Source: Bretschneidera sinensis (lineage: Eukaryota; Streptophyta; Magnoliopsida; Brassicales; Akaniaceae). From it: a DNA stretch of 64,000 nucleotides. The notes under the pieces were generated by a model. It was given only the letters and a program-made list of their open reading frames with translations, was not told where the DNA came from and did not search any database. The translations under genes were made by a program, and so were the position numbers. Location: assembly GCA_023935145.1 (NCBI GenBank), contig CM043702.1:104855588-104919587 (forward strand), read 5' to 3'. Shown here one piece after another: positions 10,490-20,111 of this stretch (within the stretch, counting starts at the first letter, position 1; each line of letters opens with the position of its first letter).

Positions 10490-11944
10490 ACAAAACAAAA
10501 GACTATGTTGAAACAAAATTAAAGATAAATTCATTTTTGTGATATTCAAATATTTGGGTTGTTCATAAAACTATGATAACCATTCATGAGTAAGCTCATA
10601 GTAAAAACACATTTTTGTATTGAAAAAGTATTTTCAAAGTTTATTTTACTTACCTAAGGTTGGCTTAAGGCATCACAAGTTTGATTTGTGTGTGATGAGT
10701 TAGCACATATAAGATGGGGTTTTCACATAATTTTAGTGTATAGTGTTTCGATGCCCAAACCTTTATCTAATTCCTTATCAAAGAGAACAAAAATGGAATA
10801 ATGCTTGCTTCTTTTTCTTTTTCTTTTATCATGCGATCTTTACCATGTTGAGTTCCATCGAGCTTTCTAATTGACCCTTGTAACGAGTGTTTGGCCAATG
10901 ACTCCCAAACCAGATGGTTTTAGGGCATTAAGTGTAAAGACACCCCTAAGAACTTACTAACTCGAGTAAAAAAGGCTACGAAACTAACAAGTTTTAATGC
11001 CACTAAATGAAATTCCCACCTTTTGACGTGAACACTCAATGCTTATTGAGGCAAGAGGCCCAGTTACTCAGTGGAAATTTTTATTACGATCATTAAAGGC
11101 TTACTTCCCACTTTTTGACGTGAACACTCACTGCTTACTAAGGCAAGAGGTCCGGTTACTCAGTGAAAAGTTTTTAATGATCATTAGAAGCTTTTGATTT
11201 TCTTTTTGCATGATGAACATTTTTCTTTATTTTTCTTATGCCAAAGTGTTCTTTATAACAAGTTATCCGATTACAGTTAAGTTATGGAAACATAAATAAA
11301 AGAATTATATGTCATACCCCACACAAATGCGTGCTAAATGTGCTTGTGCAAATTTGGATCAAACTCGTGAATTCTTAGGTGCCTTGAGCTAGGTAACTAA
11401 ACTTTGTAAAATTTTTATTACAAGACTATGTGTTCTAGTTTTTAAAGCTTACTAATGAAGTGTTATCAAATTTTTAAATCAACTAAAATTTTTGTTGCCA
11501 AATGAACATGCATTTATCTTTCCTAAAAAAAAATGGGACCTAGTGCGTGCATGTGTTTCAAGTGTGTGAGTGTGTGCTAAATAGTATCTCCCACTACCCT
11601 TAAACATAAAGTACACATTGTCCCCAATGTGTGTGGCATGGAAAGATCTAACCTAGGAGATGGAGAACTAGGTTGCTTGCTTTGTTTGTGACACGCCCCC
11701 AAACTTAAAATGGATGCACGTAATAAGTACCCGACAAAGAAAAATAAACATTGTGCCAGAAAACAAGAAATATAAATAATAGACATGTAATTATAAATAT
11801 AAACAAAATAAAAGTACTAAAATGAGAAAGATAAGTCTGGGTGCCTCCCATGAGCGCCAAGTTTTACGTCTTCAGCCAGACGGGGTATCCTCTCACTGCT
11901 AATCATCTGTGAGTGCAGTCAAAGAGGTGCCAGGTGCAGGACGT
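10490..11944 (-). other. 3' untranslated region of B with conserved modules
   Basis: No coding sequence with family support. Conserved parts: about 10903-11170 is a block shared with P (58390-58650) and the J/K 3' region (33284-33465). Inside it, a unit with TTTTGACGTGAACACTCA occurs twice, at 11014 and 11107 (period about 93). An inverted repeat CACATTG/CAATGTG is at 11614-11631, and a second polypurine-like tract (plus strand CCCCCAAACTT) at 11695-11705. The GCGCCAAGTTTTACGTCTTC segment near 11856 is shared with P and K. Confidence 0.7.
11614..11631. repeat. CACATTG/CAATGTG hairpin in the B 3' region
   Basis: Seven-base stem and four-base loop. Counterparts: 33846-33863, 39152-39167 (six-base stem) and 59079-59096. 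Confidence 0.65.
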
Positions 11945-12122
11945 ATCTTCTGGTGTAAATGCGCTCGTGCGCAGCTGGTTATGCACTCGATCGCACAGAT
12001 TCAAATGCACTCGATCGCTAATACCAAGTGCTCAATCGCACTCAGTCAGGCAATAGGTCGAATACTTTATGCGCACCAAAAACTAGAAGCTGTAGAATTT
12101 ATACACACTTGATCCCAACCTC
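11945..12122 (-). other. Remnant of the envelope-ORF upstream region in B, with palindrome array
   Basis: Aligns with P 60540-60700, the segment upstream of the P envelope-like ORF. In B the ORF itself is gone: the similarity jumps from P position about 59420 to P about 60540 at B 11945-11957. CpG words (TGCGCTCGTGCGCA, TGCACTCGATCGCA) lie at 11957-12036. Confidence 0.6.
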
Positions 12123-12241
12123 CTGCAAATGTAAAAATACCCAATCAACACATAAGATAAACATATATGAATATGTAAACTCAAGATTAAGAACCGTGTG
12201 TGATGGTGTGCATGTAAGTGGACAAAAATCGGTTTGCATAC
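12123..12241 (-). other. Putative 119-nt intron upstream of the lost envelope ORF in B
   Basis: Sense strand CACG|GTATGC at 12241 and ATTTGCAG|GAGG at 12123, T/A-rich between. P has the same arrangement at 60701-60821 (CAAG|GTATAC, TTTACAG|GAGG). Splicing is inferred from boundary conservation and base composition only. Confidence 0.45.
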
Positions 12242-12819
12242 CGTGTTGGATTTGGGAAATTTCAGGGGAAGATAGTCTTGTAGATGAGTGATGCACGGCA
12301 GTGGGGTGGTGAGTGTGATGGAGGAGCAGTGAAAATGTGGTGGTCGGAGTGGTGTGTTTGTGGTTAGTTAGCTTGGAGGGTGAGTTTTAAGAGCAGTTGG
12401 CGGTGTGAGTGCGAGAGAGCGTAGCTTGAGTGCGTTTGAGCGCAAGGATGAAAAATGGGTTTCTGAGTTGAGTGTATTTAAAAATCCTCACATGCCTTTT
12501 GCCCCGAATGCACTCGAGCGCATAGTGAAGTGCACTGGATCGCATATGTGCAAAACTGCTTAATGTAGTGCGCTCGCACGCACTGGGGTGCAGGACAAGA
12601 ATGCACTCGAGCGCATGTGGTGTGCGCTCGATCGCACGATATATAATTTTGTTAAGAGCAAAAGGAGTTAATAGTAAAGAAATGAATAAAGGTAAAAATA
12701 GGAACGATATAGTCATACCAACTTGTAGTGGCCTCTGTACCACTAACCTCGATAGAGGCACTTGAGCTATATGTTATGCAAGTGGAATTGCTCAAGTGCT
12801 CTCTATGGTAGCTTCAAGG
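12242..12819 (-). other. Non-coding spacer between protease and 3' region of B
   Basis: Contains a second CpG palindrome array at 12401-12636 (for example TGCGCTCGATCGCA at about 12622) and a segment at 12721-12770, GTGGCCTCTGTACCACTAAC, shared with P at 61270. In P the integrase ends about 160 bases to the right of that segment, so the RT-to-integrase deletion of B lies near 12790-12830. Confidence 0.6.
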
Positions 12820-13635
12820 CTATGTCCTTTGAAGGAGGCACTTAGGACCCCCATCAAGTGGTTCCAGTGCCGTCGATAGCTGATTTGTCTCCAATTTGGG
12901 TGCCTGGTCAATAAAATAAGAAAAAGTAGTATTAGTAAGTGCAAGATTTTTAAATTGGAGATAACACTTACTTGGAAGCTTGGGTGTGTTCTTGATGGTG
13001 TGCACAGCTCCATTAATATCCTTAATCACGTTATCATCCTCTGGCCTAATGTTCAAACTCGTGTCAGCATGGTTGGGGATGGTCTCCAATGGAATAGTGC
13101 AATGGACTTTAGATATTTTTTCACCAATACCTTGCATGAAGCTCACATTATAACACTCATTATTAGTTTTAGTGGAGTTTAGTGTATTAAATATTTTAAA
13201 TTCTACCTCTTCATCATTTACTCTCATAATGACAATGCCCCTTTTCACATTAATGTTTGTGTCAGCAATGATCATAAATGGTCTCCCTAAGATGATAGGG
13301 AGTGGTACAGGCATATGGCATTCCTCCATGTCTAGCATTATAAAATCAGCAGGTAAAATAAATTTACCTACTCTTACCAAAACATCCTCGAGGATACCTC
13401 TTGATTATTTGATGCTTCTATCAGCCAATTGCAAAGTATTGGAGGTTGGTTGGAGTCCCCCTAAACCTAGTGTCTCGAATACACTGTAAGGTAACAAATT
13501 GACACTCGCTCCTAGGTCCAATAATGCATGCTCAAAAAGCTGGTCGTCTAGCCTGCAAAGAATAGTAAAACTACTCGGATCTTTTAGTTTAGGTGGTAGT
13601 TTTCTTAATAGTACAACACTCACCTCTTCGGTCAA
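12820..13635 (-). pseudogene. pro: Ty3 protease region of element B
   Basis: Retroviral-type aspartic protease of the plant Ty3 polyprotein. The first segment (13635-13405) has LDDQLFEHALLDLGASVNLL with the D-L-G active site. After an in-frame stop at about 13405 the rest is open to 12820 (RVGKFILPADFIMLDMEE, PLPIILGRPFMIIADTNINV, GIVIMRVNDEEVEFKIFN), followed by a unique hydrophilic tail. Sequence resembling RT never follows; reading ends in QLSTALEPLDGGPKCLLQ and non-coding sequence. The protease is thus the last enzyme left in B, broken by one stop and a frame change at 13640. Confidence 0.85.
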
Positions 13636-13653
13636 GGGTACCGTCTCATGTTC

Positions 13654-15411
13654 CTAAAATTTGTTTTTATTAGTGCAACAATCTTTTAAAAACTTAGCAT
13701 AAGCAGGAAGTTGTCTTATTGCATCTAATAAAAGAATATTTATTTCTACCTTTTTCAAAGTTTCAAAAATGTCAATCAGTTTAGTTTCCTTTTTAGGCTT
13801 CACTAACCTTTGAGGGAAAGGTGGAGGTGTATTTACCTTTTCCATTTTACTTACCTTAGATGTGGAGGCTTGGTCTAGAGATGCTTGTGTAGGCTCGTTG
13901 GTGCCGATGATCTTACCACTTCTTAAGGTTGTTACAACATTCAGTTGCTGATGTCCTCTTAGATTAGGTAGTGGCTGGGCTGAGAGCTCTCTTTGCTTTC
14001 TGGTACTTAATTCCTTGGCCAATTGTCCCATTTGTACCTCTAGTCCTTAGATGGCTTGATCATTTTTTGCAGTGATTTGCCTCATTTCAGTTCGAAATTG
14101 CCTTGAATCTTCCATGAATTGTTCAAATTTATTTAGGATTTGTTACTACTGAGATGCTAATTGCCTCATAAGACTTTCAAGGTCATTCTTCTTTGGTTCA
14201 GACGTAGATTGGGCTGCTGGTTGGAAGTTTCTATGATGCCCTTGATTGTTTTGATTGTTGCTCCATGAGAAATTTGAGTGATTCCGCCAGCCAGGGTTGT
14301 AGGTGTTTGCTTAGGGGTTATTCTTTGGTGGATAGTTATTTGGTCCCACAAAGTTGGCTTGTTCATGATCTACAGATGAATACAAGGGACATTTATCAGT
14401 ATTATGATCAAATTGTGAGCAAATGGCACATACCTGGAGTAGTGTAGCTTGTGGGTTCGTTGAGGTGTTCTGAGCAGCCATAGCTTTAACTAATAGATCA
14501 AGTTTCCTCTCCACAGTAGCTATTTGAGGAGATGATCCTCCATTCAGGCTTACCTCATACATACCCTTACTCTTGGTTATATGTCTACCTCGAGAGGAGA
14601 ATTGTTGCGTGTGTTTGCTTAGGGTTTCAAAGAGTTCCATCGCCTCTTCGCTGCTCTTTTCCATCAGCACTCCTCCACAACCTGAATCAACAATATTTTT
14701 GTTAGAGTCACCCAAACCTTCATAGGAAGCTTATACTAGTTCGTCTTGGGGTAGGTTGTGGTGTGGGCACTTGAGTAGTTGCTTGTTGAAGTGTCACCAG
14801 GCCTTGAAGAATAGATCTCCATCTTTTTGTTAGAAGGATTGAATTTCCTTCCTTATTTTCCTCGTCTTTTGGGCTAGGAAGAACTTCCTTAGAAATTTGC
14901 TAGCCAACTCCTCCCAAGTGTGGATGGAAACTGCAGGCAAAGAATTATACCATAATTTAGCATTATCTTTCAAGGAAAAAGGGAAAAGAATTAACCTTAT
15001 TCCTTCTTGGTCTAAGCCTCGGATGTGCTGGAATTTGAAAAGGTCGAAGAACTCTCGAAGGTGCAAATGTGGATCCTCACTAGGTGTACCCCTAAAGTGA
15101 GTCAGTGCACTGAGTATTTGCGGAGATATGTAGTAGTATCCTTCCGCCTCATGTTGATACGTAATGTATGAAGGTTGATCAAGGTTCTGCGGGATGAAGG
15201 ATTGCTTCATCGGCCTCCGCTCAAGTGGTTGCTGCTCGACTATCTGTTCTGCCATTGGTATCTCTTCCTCGATTCCTCCTTCTACCTCTTCTAAGTTATC
15301 TCTAAACCTTTGTCGGATAGCCCTCTCTAGCTCAGGATCAAGGGGAAGGAATACCAGATGCTTGGATTGACATCTGTCCATGAATCGGTGGTAGTTACGT
15401 AAGTGCAGCAC
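13654..15411 (-). pseudogene. gag: Ty3 gag of element B, frameshifted
   Basis: Start at 15411 (MLHLRNYHRFMDRCQS) chosen as the first ATG after the PBS; a few residues later comes FLPLDPELERAIRQRF, like the basic start of A and K gag. Core: HFRGTPSEDPHLHLREFFDL, IRLILFPFSLKDNAKLWYNS, IHTWEELASKFLRKFF (to 14830). Then a frame break, and 14715-14311 with the zinc knuckle CAICSQFDHNTDKC (near 14430). The NPGWRNHSNFSW-like segment follows (14310-14265), then VTTLRSGKIIGTNEPT (near 13930) and the linker to 13654. At least three frame changes make it inactive. Confidence 0.88.
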
Positions 15412-15657
15412 TCAAATACTGCTGCTTGGATGACTCTCTACCTCAATTGCACTCGATCGCACAAGAGGGTGTGCTCGATTGCAAGTGGCACAGAAAGCTC
15501 TCTTGGAGTACATGAAACAGAGAAAAAAAGGAAATTGATTAGGGTTTTAATGAAATAAAATAAACACAATAATTAAGAATGGAATAGAATAAAAAGGAAA
15601 TAAAAATAATTAAACGAAATGAAAAAAAAATTAATTCTAAAAGGAAATTTAGCGCAA
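15412..15657 (-). other. Leader of element B with palindrome words
   Basis: AT-rich leader between PBS and gag. TGCACTCGATCGCA and TGTGCTCGATTGCA at about 15448-15492 show that the CpG word also occurs next to the gag start. Nothing else recognised. Confidence 0.55.
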
Positions 15658-15676
15658 TCCCCGGTAACGATGCCAA
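15658..15676 (-). other. Primer-binding site of B (tRNA-Asp type)
   Basis: Sense TGGCATCGTTACCGGGGAT, two transitions away from the tRNA-Asp complement, both of the kind produced by deamination of methylated C. Confidence 0.88.
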
Positions 15677-15681
15677 AAACT

Positions 15682-16894
15682 TGTTGTGACGGATATCTAC
15701 CTAAATAAATATGCAAACAACCGTCCTAGTTTTACTTGCAAGTGCACAAGGTCAGTGATAGCATAGTGTGCAAGTGCGAAATCATTTCCATAAGGATTGG
15801 TGAATTTCAATTTAGAATTAGTAAGAGAAATAACTGATTGATTGTGAGTGAATAATAATAATGAGAACATAGGACTACGATATCCACCACTAATTATACT
15901 TTCCCACTAAGTAAAGTGTCAATGCTCTAGCCTTATCATGAATATTTAATGGTTGCCAACCTAAGAGCTTGGCCCACACCTTAGGCTATTGATCTCCCTA
16001 TGCAATGAGTTAGGCATGGTGTATACTTTAACTCTTCTCTCTTAAGGGATTCAACATGGGTGTATACTGAATTGTTCCTTAAGAGAGCATGAGGGCTATG
16101 GATATCGGCAACCACATGGGACCTAAGGCTTGGTCTGCTCCCGGTTTCCCATGTTGATTAATCCAGGAATCCAATGTGGATATCCCTTGTTACTAATGTC
16201 GAACCCAGGACTCGGTCATCCAAATTGATTCGACTAACTTATCCATACCACATACATACGTTGATCAGGCACTCACGTATGAGGAATTTAAATACAAACA
16301 GGTATTAATCAAGTTAAACATTCTAACAAGGCTATAGCAAAGATAATCAATGAATAAAAGAGTTTAGTTACACATGCTAGTTAAACTAAACATTCTAAAC
16401 ATAGTGAAATAAAAACAGAAAACTAAAACCGAAGAAGACTCGGCAGACAAGTCGTCAATTCCTCTCCTAAGCTTGCTATTTTGAATCTCAAACAAAAAAG
16501 GTATGGTTTATGTGTTTTGCAGGGCTATTTATAGGGTCCTCATGGTGTTCTGAAACCCTAATTTCCTATTTGGAGTCTGGAGACTTCTTTCCATATCTGG
16601 CTTTGCCGCCTCTAGAGTAATTGCGCTCGAGCGTATGCGGTACGCGTTGGAGTGTATATGTGCGCTCGTGCTCTTGTGCACTCGATCTCAAGGGGGGTGT
16701 GCTCGAGCGCACCTTGCTGGATGGCAGAACTTGACTTTTGCTTCTAAAAGCTCCAAATTATCATCTTTTTGTCTAAGTCCTGTGAAAAACACATAAAACA
16801 CGAAAAATGAAGTAGAATCCATAGAAATAGATAAATAAATAGCCTAACAAGTGTAAATTAAGGGGCTTAAATATGACTATTTAAGCACTTATTA
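15682..16894 (-). repeat. 5' LTR of Ty3 element B
   Basis: 1,213 bp, homologous along its length with 9164-10452. The outer end reads CACTTATTA where the partner has CACTTATCA, so the terminal CA has mutated. TATA at 16525-16536, CpG array at 16621-16712. Confidence 0.94.
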
Positions 16895-17155
16895 GGCTAC
16901 TACCAGGACAAACCAAAGGGTAGAGGACAAAGCCATGGGAGAGCGCTCTCTAAACTAATATTTGGAGGAAAGAGATGCTACTACTGCCATAAGGAGGGTC
17001 ATTTCAAGAAAGATTGCAAGAAGATGATGAGGGATGAGAGAGGAAGAAGCCACACCAATGATGGAGAGGCTTCAGTTGCCAAGGGAGAACTGCAAGATGA
17101 TAATGTTCTTGTTGTGTGCTCAAATGGAAGCAAGGGGTAAGAAGGCAGTGAGAGA
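16895..17155 (+). pseudogene. gag: Copia gag of C1, second part with zinc knuckle
   Basis: Continues the gag interrupted at 9163 after the duplicated GGCTA. It gives GYYQDKPKGRGQSHGRAL, then the nucleocapsid knuckle CYYCHKEGHFKKDC (about 16977-17018) and HTNDGEASVAKGELQDD. A stop follows SNGSKG near 17140, just before the protease, and is not present in the D copy. Confidence 0.9.
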
Positions 17156-18482
17156 TGGATCTTGGATTCCGCATGCACTTATTATATGTGTCCTCACCGG
17201 GATTGGTTCAAGAATTTCAAGGAAACTGATGGGGGAAAGATTTTCTTGGGTAATGATACTTCTTGCCAAGTGAGGGTCACCGGAGACATCCAATTGAGGA
17301 TTTTTGATGGAGTTACAAGGCTATTGAGGAAAGTGAGGCATTTTTCGGATTTGAAAAGAAATTTGATCTCATTGGGGCAACTAGATTCCATGGGGTACAC
17401 ATACAAAGCAGAGGGAGGAAAGATCAAGGTAACCAAGGGATCTTTGATAGAGATCAAAACAATAATGAAGGATGGTCTCTATGAGATGATTGGAGACACG
17501 GACATCAAGGATCAAGCAGCAAGCTTGATGGTTGAGATGGATAAGGTAGTACTTTGGCACAATCGCTTGGGACATATAAGCGAAAAGGGGCTCCAAGTTC
17601 TTAGCAGTGATGGATTACTTGATGGTGACATGGTAGAAAAACTCGATTTCTGCAAGAGCTATGTCCTTGGGAAGCAACATCGGGTTAGCTTCAACACCGG
17701 AGTGCACAAATCAAAGGGCATTCTTGACTACATTCATGTCAATCTTTGGGGCCTAGCAAGAACAACAACACAGGGAGGTAATCTTTACTTTCTGTCTTTA
17801 ATTGATGATTATTCTAGAAAGGTTTGGGTTTATTTGCTTAAAAATAAATCAGATGCTTTGAATAAATTTGTGGTGTGGAAAAAGCTGGAAGAAACTCAAA
17901 TAGGCAAGGTAGTTAAGATGTTAAGAACCGATAATGGCTTAGAATTTTTTAACATGGAACTTGATCAATTCTATAAGTTAAATGACATTCTAAAACATAG
18001 AACGGTTGTGAAAACCCCTTAGCAAAATGGAGTTGCTGAGAGGATGAATAATTCCCTTACAGAAAAGGTTAGGTGCATGATTATAGGATCCAGATTACCC
18101 AAATGATTTTGGGGGCAAACGGTGTTTACTGCTACGTATTTGGTTAATAGATCGCCCTCTATGGCTATGGACTTTAAGACTCCCGAGGAGATGTGGAGTG
18201 GAAAGCCCCCTGAGTTAGACAACCTTAGAACTTTTGGATGTGCTGTGTTTGCACATCAAAAGGATGATAAACTTAGCCCAAGATCTAGAAAGTGTGTGTT
18301 TCTAGGAGATGGTGAAGGGGTTAAAGGGTATAGGTTGTGGTCCTTAGAACCAAAAGGAATGAAACTCATAATAAGTAGGAATGTCATTTTTAATGAGAAT
18401 TTATTTCCCTATTTGGAGAAAACTAACCCTGCAGGGGATGGTGGGCAAACCAGCCCGGTATTTGTGGAGCATAGTATCAAAG
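17156..18482 (+). pseudogene. int: Copia protease and integrase of C1, truncated
   Basis: Starts with WILDSACTYYMCPHRDWF, the copia protease active-site region with DSA in place of DTG/DSG, then the GAG-pre-integrase zinc finger (LWHNRLGHIS, LDFCKSYVLGKQH). The integrase core follows (GILDYIHVNLWGLA, LIDDYSRKVWVYLLKNKSD, MLRTDNGLEF), with a stop after TVVKTP at about 18020 and another after SRLPK near 18103. The C-terminal domain (NLRTFGCAVFAHQKDD, VFLGDGEGVKGYRLWS) is open to VFVEHSIK, where the D LTR begins at 18483. One cysteine of the zinc finger is serine. Confidence 0.9.
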
Positions 18483-19360
18483 TGTTGGGAAACCACCTTG
18501 GAGGTGATGCCCAGGAGGTGTTCTTCCAAACACCCAAGTCTAAAGTGACTTGTATAAAGAAAAGAGATAGCAACCAATCAAAGCAAGAAAGAAAAAAACA
18601 CAAGCAATTTGTTTACGAGGTTCAGCAATATGCCTACGTCCCCGTGAGCTCCTCCGAGCTCTCTACACTGTCTTATCAATGGAGTTCTTTACAATCAGCA
18701 ACACCTCTCCAAGAACTCACAGGTTCTTGAAGAATAAAAGAAAAAGAAGAAAAAGAAAGTGATAAGAACAAACCCTAGAATTTTCCCAAGAAAATTCCCC
18801 TTACAAGCCCTTGAATCCCCTTTTTATTCTATTCTCTCTTTCTAAACAACAAACCTTTATAATGAGTCTCTCTTGTCTTGTGTCTTTGCACTCTTACAAT
18901 TGATCTCACTTTCAATCACAAGTCGTGTTTCTTTGAAGCTAGGTGACCCTTTATATAGTGCAGCAACTTCTTGACCACTCTTGAGAGTCAATCTCCACCC
19001 TTAGATCTTGAGGACCAACCAACCATAGCCCTCAATCAATTCTAAGTGATTCTATGCATTTTGATCATGCCTCATGCATCATTTAAAATGTTGAAACAAA
19101 AGTATCAAGTGTGCCTTGTGCTGGGGCTTGGAACAGGGTGTGCTGAGGCTTGGATCAAGCTAGGCCGCGGCACAGACCAGGGCACCCTCTTCATCTTTTC
19201 TAGGCCCCACGGCATGGGGGAGGCTGAGCCATGGCACACACCTCCTCCAGGACTCCTCCTTTGTTAGGCACCGCACCTTGGAATGAGCTAGGCCGTGGCG
19301 CACACTGGTGTGCACTTGATGCTGATCTTTCCTTGTTTAAACCTTAGACAAACACCAACA
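18483..19360 (-). repeat. 3' LTR of copia D
   Basis: 878 bp, plus-strand edges TGTTGGGAAACC and AAACACCAACA. TATA box ACTATATAAAG on the minus strand near 18950-18960. GCCGCGGCACAG-type words at about 19121-19310. Confidence 0.93.
19121..19310. repeat. GCCGCGGC-type word array in the D LTR
   Basis: Recurring phrase built from GGCTTGGA, AAGCTAGGCCGCGGCACA and CACGGCATGG, ending GGCCGTGGCGCACACTGGTG. Related words occur in Ty3 LTRs E and O and in L. Confidence 0.6.
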
Positions 19361-20106
19361 ATCTCTACCTTTGTCTAAGCATTTAAACCCAAACCCATTG
19401 TGCGAAGAACTTAGTATCCAAACTCATCTTAAGTCACCATATCAACCGACTCCAATCCTAAGATGTCCAAGGCAATGATTGAACTTGCTTAGAGGTAGAA
19501 CTTTGGTGCCTAAATCAGTGGAGTTTTCTTCCGTAGCTACCTTGTCCACATGGAAGCATCCTTTCGTAACATTTTCCTAAATAAAATGGTACCGAACATC
19601 CATGTGCTTTGTCCTCTCATGGAACACCGGATTCTTGCACAAATGCAATGTACTTTGGCTATCCGAATACACCACAACCTGCTCTTTTAGTACCTTCAAC
19701 TCTTCCAGCAACCCTTTGCACCACATAGCCTTCTTGATGGCTTCCGTAGCCGCTATGTACTTGGCCTCGGTTGTTGAGAGTGCTACCACCGGTTGCAACT
19801 GAGCCTTCCAACTTACACAACATCTATTTAAGTTGAAGAAGTAGGAGGTAATCGATCTTCTTTTATCCCGGTCAGCTCCATAGTCCGAATCCGCATAACC
19901 TTCAAGATAGATGGACTTACCCGTCTTCTCATAAACCAGCCCTACTTCTGGGCTTCCCTTCAAGTACCTCAGCAACCACTTCATCCTAAGCCAATGCTCC
20001 TTTCTGGGATTACTCATAAACCTACTGAGGACACTCATTACATGAGCAATGTCAGGTCTAGTGCTTACCATCATGAACATGACTGAACCAACTGCACTAG
20101 AGTATG
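19361..20106 (-). pseudogene. rnh: Copia RNase H and 3' end of element D
   Basis: Open from 20080 to 19577: STRPDIAHVMSVLSRFMSNP, KWLLRYLKGSPEVGLVYEKT, YADSDYGADRDKRRSITSYF, SWKAQLQPVVALSTTEAKYI and VVYSDSQSTLHLCKNPVFHE. The catalytic DSD, TEAE-type (here TEAK) and DSQS blocks are visible; the glutamate block reads TTEAKY rather than TTEAEY. The frame continues weakly to about 19440 (VDKVATEENSTDLGTK). It ends before a purine-rich tract (sense GACAAAGGTAGAGAT) at the 3' LTR. Solo LTR E cuts it at 20111. Confidence 0.9.
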
Positions 20107-20111
20107 GGACC

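Larger units (their letters stand above)
9164..16894 (-). mobile_element. Non-autonomous Ty3 element B (family F3), complete, TSD GGCTA
   Basis: 7,731-bp minus-strand element with both LTRs (3' 9164-10452, 5' 15682-16894), flanked by a perfect 5-bp duplication GGCTA (9159-9163 and 16895-16899) inside C1 gag. From the 5' end it holds a tRNA-Asp PBS, gag, a protease, then a long 3' untranslated region and a polypurine tract. RT, RNase H and integrase are absent, and the envelope-like ORF seen at the same place in P is deleted. It resembles the gag-only non-autonomous elements described among plant Tat relatives. LTRs differ visibly by substitutions and small indels, so the insertion is not recent. 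Confidence 0.93.
7390..18482 (+). mobile_element. Ty1/copia element C1, 5' part, split by element B
   Basis: Plus-strand copia element (Tork-like by its integrase and RT relatives here; lineage uncertain). It has 5' LTR 7390-8286, tRNA-iMet PBS, gag 8519-9163 continuing at 16895, protease and integrase to 18482. B is inserted in gag with TSD GGCTA on both sides. At 18482 the integrase C-terminus is interrupted by the 3' LTR of D. The sequence after D does not resume where C1 stopped (see findings), so the C1 3' half is missing or rearranged. Confidence 0.88.
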
